From contig JALVTX010000092.1 in the NCBI GenBank assembly GCA_027035825.1, positions 1-9,573 on the forward strand: a DNA stretch of 9,573 nucleotides, read 5' to 3'. The position numbers were made by a program, and so were the translations under genes. Positions 7,088 to 9,573 of the stretch are shown here, piece by piece (the stretch's first letter is position 1; every line of letters begins with the position of its first letter). The stretch is from Mariprofundaceae bacterium. Lineage in GTDB: Bacteria; Pseudomonadota; Zetaproteobacteria; Mariprofundales; Mariprofundaceae. Under the pieces are notes generated by a model. It worked only from the letters and a program-made list of their open reading frames with translations. It did no database searches and was not told the origin of the DNA.

Positions 7088-9163
7088 CTACAGTCGGGAG
7101 AAATCCGCCACGCGCAGGAACAGCCGGCGCAGGCGGGCCAAGAGCGCCAGCCGGTTGTTCCGGCGCGCCGCGTCCTCGCACATCACCATCACCTCGTCGA
7201 AGAAGCGATCCACCGGCGCGCGCAGGGCCGCCAGCGTCTCCAGTTGCGCGCTGGGCTCCTCGGGGAAGGCGGCCTCGGCCTGGAGCAGGGCCTGGTGCAG
7301 CGCCTGCTCGGCCGGGTCGGAAAGCAGGGCCTCGTCCATCGCATCGGGGATCGCGTCCCCGGCCTTCTTCAGGATGTTGGCGATGCGCTTGTTGGCGGCG
7401 ACCACGGCCTGCCCCGTTTCGGAATCGGTGAAGCCGGTCAGCATGCGCGCGATGGCCAGGTGCCGGTAGAGCGGCAGCTTCTGCTGCGCCTCCATGACGG
7501 CATTCAGCGCCGAGCGCGAGATGCCGAAGCGGTCGGCAAGCCCCAGGTAGCGGTCGCGGATGAATTGTCGCACCTGCTCCTGCGTCTCGGGACTGATGGC
7601 GATGGTCACGCGCTGCTGGTTCCATTGCTTGGCGGCCTCGGCCAGCACGTCGGGCAGCGACATGTCCACGGGGTGGGACTCGTCCGCGAGCAGGCGCACC
7701 AGGCCGATGGCCGCGCGACGCAGGCCGAAGGGGTCGGCGCTGGCCGTGGGGGTGCGCCCCAGGTGGAAATATCCCAGCAGCTTGTCCGCCCGCTCGGCAA
7801 TGCCGATGGCGCGGGCGATGGGCGATTCGGGCAGGGCGTCGGCCGCGCCCTCCGGCATGTAGTGCTCGGCGATGCCCTGGGCGACGGCCTCGCTCTCGCC
7901 GTCCATGCGCGCGTAGATGCCGCCCATGTAGCCCTGCAACTCGGGGAATTCGCCCACCAGGCCGGTGGTCAGGTCGGACTTGCACAGGTAGGCCGCGCGC
8001 TGCGCGTCGGCGGCATCCACGTGCAGGCGCGCGGCGTTGTCCAGCACGAAGCCGCGCAGGCGCCGCACCTGGTCGCCCACCATGCCCAGGCCGTCCTGGA
8101 AAACGACCTGCGAAAGCTGCTCCACGCGAGATTCCAGCGACTGCTTCGGGTCGCGCTCGAAATAGAACATCGCGTCCGCCAGCCGCGCGTTGACCACGCG
8201 CTCGTTGCCATGCGCCACCACCTCGGGGCGTTTCGATTCGATGTTGGCCACGGCCAGGAACACGGGGCTGGTCGCGCCGTCCGTCCGGCGCGTGGTGAAG
8301 CAGCGCTGGTGGTGCTTGAGCTCGATGCGCGCAACCTCGTCCGGCAGCGCCAGGTAGCGCTCGTCGTACCGACCGGTGACGATCACCGGCCACTCGGTCA
8401 GATCGGTCACCTCATCGAGCAGCGCCGCATCCTCCACCAGCGTCACGCCCGCCTCCCGGCAGGCCTGCTTGAGGCCCTCGGCGATGCGCGCCCTTCGCGC
8501 CTCGCGGTTGGCCTCCACGAACTGGCCGCGCAGCCAGCCGAACGGATCGTTCGCGTCCAGCTCGCCAGTGGAACCATGCACGCGATGGCCGCATGAAACC
8601 TTGCCCGATTCTACGCCGGCGAAGGAGAACGGGATCACGCCCTCGCCCAGTCGCGCCACGATCCAGCGCACGGGGCGGATGAAGGCGTCGCCGCGCGCCT
8701 CGCCGTCCTGCCACTTCATCTGCTTGGGGCTGGGCAGGCGGCGCAGGATGTCCGGCATGGCGCGGGCGATGATGTCGCGCGTCGGTTCACCGGGCACGTG
8801 GCGCACGGCCTTCATGTAGCGCCCCTTGCCGTCGCCCTTGTCTTCCAGCGTGAAGGCATCCATCGGCAGGCCGGCCTTGCGAGCGAAGCCATGGGCCGCC
8901 TTCGTGGGCTGGCCATCCGCGAACGCCACCCGCTCCGGCGGCCCCCAGACGATGTCCTCGCGGTCGGGCTGCATTGGCTCGCAGGAGGGCGCGTGCAGCA
9001 GCAGCCGGCGCGGCGTCACGCCCAGCGCAAGCGGCGCGTGCCCCACGTCCGCATCGCCCAAGAGCCCGGTTACGGCCTCGCGCAGCGCCTCGCCCAAGCG
9101 TGGCGCCACGCCCGCCGGCATTTCCTCGACGCCGATTTCGATCAGCAGCGGCGCGGCGCTCAT
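7088..9163 (-). CDS. glyS: Glycyl-tRNA synthetase beta chain
   Basis: GlyS is the large subunit of the heterotetrameric class II glycyl-tRNA synthetase. It binds tRNA-Gly, while GlyQ holds the amino-acid activation site. The product has 691 residues (E. coli 689). It starts SAAPLLIEIGVEEMPAG, matching the conserved IEIGTEELP start, followed by TPRRLLLHA and the tRNA-binding body. Other family blocks are FIRPVRWIVA (161-170), GHRVHG (192-197), VANIESKRPEVVAHGNERVV (305-324) and ARLADAMFYFERD (326-338). The HD-like region has CKSDLTTGLVGEFPELQGYMGG at 394-415, followed by DPFGLRRAAIG at 477-487. The anticodon-binding-like C-terminus ends VDRFFDEVMVM, NNRLALLARLRRLFLRVADF. The ATG at 9163 overlaps the glyQ stop by ATGA. 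The frame is open further upstream, but that part is only the shadow of glyQ. It ends in TAG, unlike the TGA of the other genes here. Confidence 0.97.
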   Translation of the reverse strand: MSAAPLLIEIGVEEMPAGVAPRLGEALREAVTGLLGDADVGHAPLALGVTPRRLLLHAPSCEPMQPDREDIVWGPPERVAFADGQPTKAAHGFARKAGLPMDAFTLEDKGDGKGRYMKAVRHVPGEPTRDIIARAMPDILRRLPSPKQMKWQDGEARGDAFIRPVRWIVARLGEGVIPFSFAGVESGKVSCGHRVHGSTGELDANDPFGWLRGQFVEANREARRARIAEGLKQACREAGVTLVEDAALLDEVTDLTEWPVIVTGRYDERYLALPDEVARIELKHHQRCFTTRRTDGATSPVFLAVANIESKRPEVVAHGNERVVNARLADAMFYFERDPKQSLESRVEQLSQVVFQDGLGMVGDQVRRLRGFVLDNAARLHVDAADAQRAAYLCKSDLTTGLVGEFPELQGYMGGIYARMDGESEAVAQGIAEHYMPEGAADALPESPIARAIGIAERADKLLGYFHLGRTPTASADPFGLRRAAIGLVRLLADESHPVDMSLPDVLAEAAKQWNQQRVTIAISPETQEQVRQFIRDRYLGLADRFGISRSALNAVMEAQQKLPLYRHLAIARMLTGFTDSETGQAVVAANKRIANILKKAGDAIPDAMDEALLSDPAEQALHQALLQAEAAFPEEPSAQLETLAALRAPVDRFFDEVMVMCEDAARRNNRLALLARLRRLFLRVADFSRL

Positions 9164-9573
9164 GCCTCTTCTCCCGCCCACGCATGGGCCACGGTGCGCG
9201 CCATCGCCCGCACGCGACCGATGAAGCGCTGCCGCTCGGCCACCGAGATGGCTCCGCGCGCGTCCAGCAGGTTGAAGGCGTGGCTGGCCTTGATGACTTC
9301 CTCGTAGGCCGGCAGCGTGAGGTTCTGTTCCACCAGGCTGCGGCATTCATCCTCGGCGCGGTCGAACTGGGTCTGGAGCCAGTCCACGTTGGCGGCGTCG
9401 AAGTTGTAGGCGGAAAACTCCACCTCGTTGCGGTGGAAGACGTCGCCATAGCGGACGGTTTCGCCGTCGTCGGTCTTCACCCATGCGAGATCGAACACGT
9501 TCTCCACCCCCTGCAGATACATGGCCAGCCGCTCCAGGCCGTAGGTGATCTCGCCCGGGGTGCGGCTCAGTTC
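9160..9573 (-). CDS. glyQ: Glycyl-tRNA synthetase alpha chain (3' part; 5' end outside window)
   Basis: GlyQ is the catalytic alpha subunit of the heterotetrameric glycyl-tRNA synthetase, forming glycyl-adenylate and charging tRNA-Gly together with GlyS. The last 137 residues of about 300 are visible, running in frame to the window edge: ELSRTPGEITYGLERLA, then MYLQGVENVFDLAWV, YGDVFHRNEVEFSAYNF, LPAYEEVIKASHAFNLLDAR and ISVAERQRFIGRVRAMAR. All correspond closely to E. coli GlyQ. The Met at 9522 is internal to a conserved block, so it is not the start. The stop overlaps the glyS start by ATGA, the usual tight glyQ-glyS arrangement. The class II catalytic motifs of the N-terminal half lie outside the window. 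Confidence 0.96.
   Translation of the reverse strand, partial: ELSRTPGEITYGLERLAMYLQGVENVFDLAWVKTDDGETVRYGDVFHRNEVEFSAYNFDAANVDWLQTQFDRAEDECRSLVEQNLTLPAYEEVIKASHAFNLLDARGAISVAERQRFIGRVRAMARTVAHAWAGEEA
9171..9175 (-). promoter_or_regulatory. Ribosome binding site of glyS
   Basis: GGGAG on the minus strand, near the 3' end of glyQ, sits 7 bases before the glyS ATG at 9163. It supports this start within a longer open frame. Confidence 0.65.

Noticed and set aside
6401..8596. A 731-codon open frame on the plus strand opposite the permease gene and glyS.
   Set aside because: It is in codon register with glyS and the permease gene, with His/Gln/Arg-rich low-complexity translation typical of an antisense shadow.
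9164..9346. A longer glyS beginning upstream at 9346.
   Set aside because: The added part is an out-of-frame reading of conserved glyQ sequence. The ATG at 9163 gives the canonical GlyS N-terminus and has a proper ribosome binding site.

Overview
The window is GC-rich (roughly two thirds G+C by eye), gene-dense and ordinary in layout. It suggests a proteobacterium, most likely beta or gamma. The reasons are the separate alpha and beta chains of glycyl-tRNA synthetase, a canonical SMC rather than MukB, a bacterial-style molybdenum cofactor operon, ATGA gene overlaps, and NTG starts with purine-rich ribosome binding sites. I cannot name a genus from sequence alone. I see no insertion sequence, tRNA, rRNA, CRISPR array or phage gene, and no gene-free stretch longer than 73 bases.

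Left part (1-2824, plus strand): the end of a molybdenum cofactor operon, in the order mobB (5' end outside the window), mobA, moeA, mogA. Each neighbouring pair shares a 4-base ATGA overlap, and each downstream start has a well-placed ribosome binding site. The encoded steps are late ones. MogA adenylylates molybdopterin, MoeA inserts molybdate, and MobA with its helper MobB attaches GMP to make the bis-MGD form used by DMSO-reductase-family enzymes such as formate dehydrogenases and nitrate reductases. The early moa genes are not in the window.

Middle (2825-2897): a 73-base gap between convergent operons. It holds a perfect 9-bp inverted repeat with a 6-base loop, probably a shared transcription end although neither side has a strong T tract.

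Right part (2898-9573, minus strand): an operon read right to left as glyQ (5' end outside the window), glyS, a FetB-like (UPF0014) membrane permease gene, and smc. glyQ and glyS overlap by ATGA. The permease gene begins 15 bases after glyS and overlaps smc by 10 bases. This places tRNA charging, a putative metal transporter subunit and chromosome condensation in one apparent transcription unit.

I do not see a clear new system. The observation most worth a second look is the FetB-like permease. Compared with E. coli FetB recalled from memory, it lacks about 24 residues of the cytoplasmic loop expected to contact the ATPase partner, and no FetA ATPase gene is nearby.
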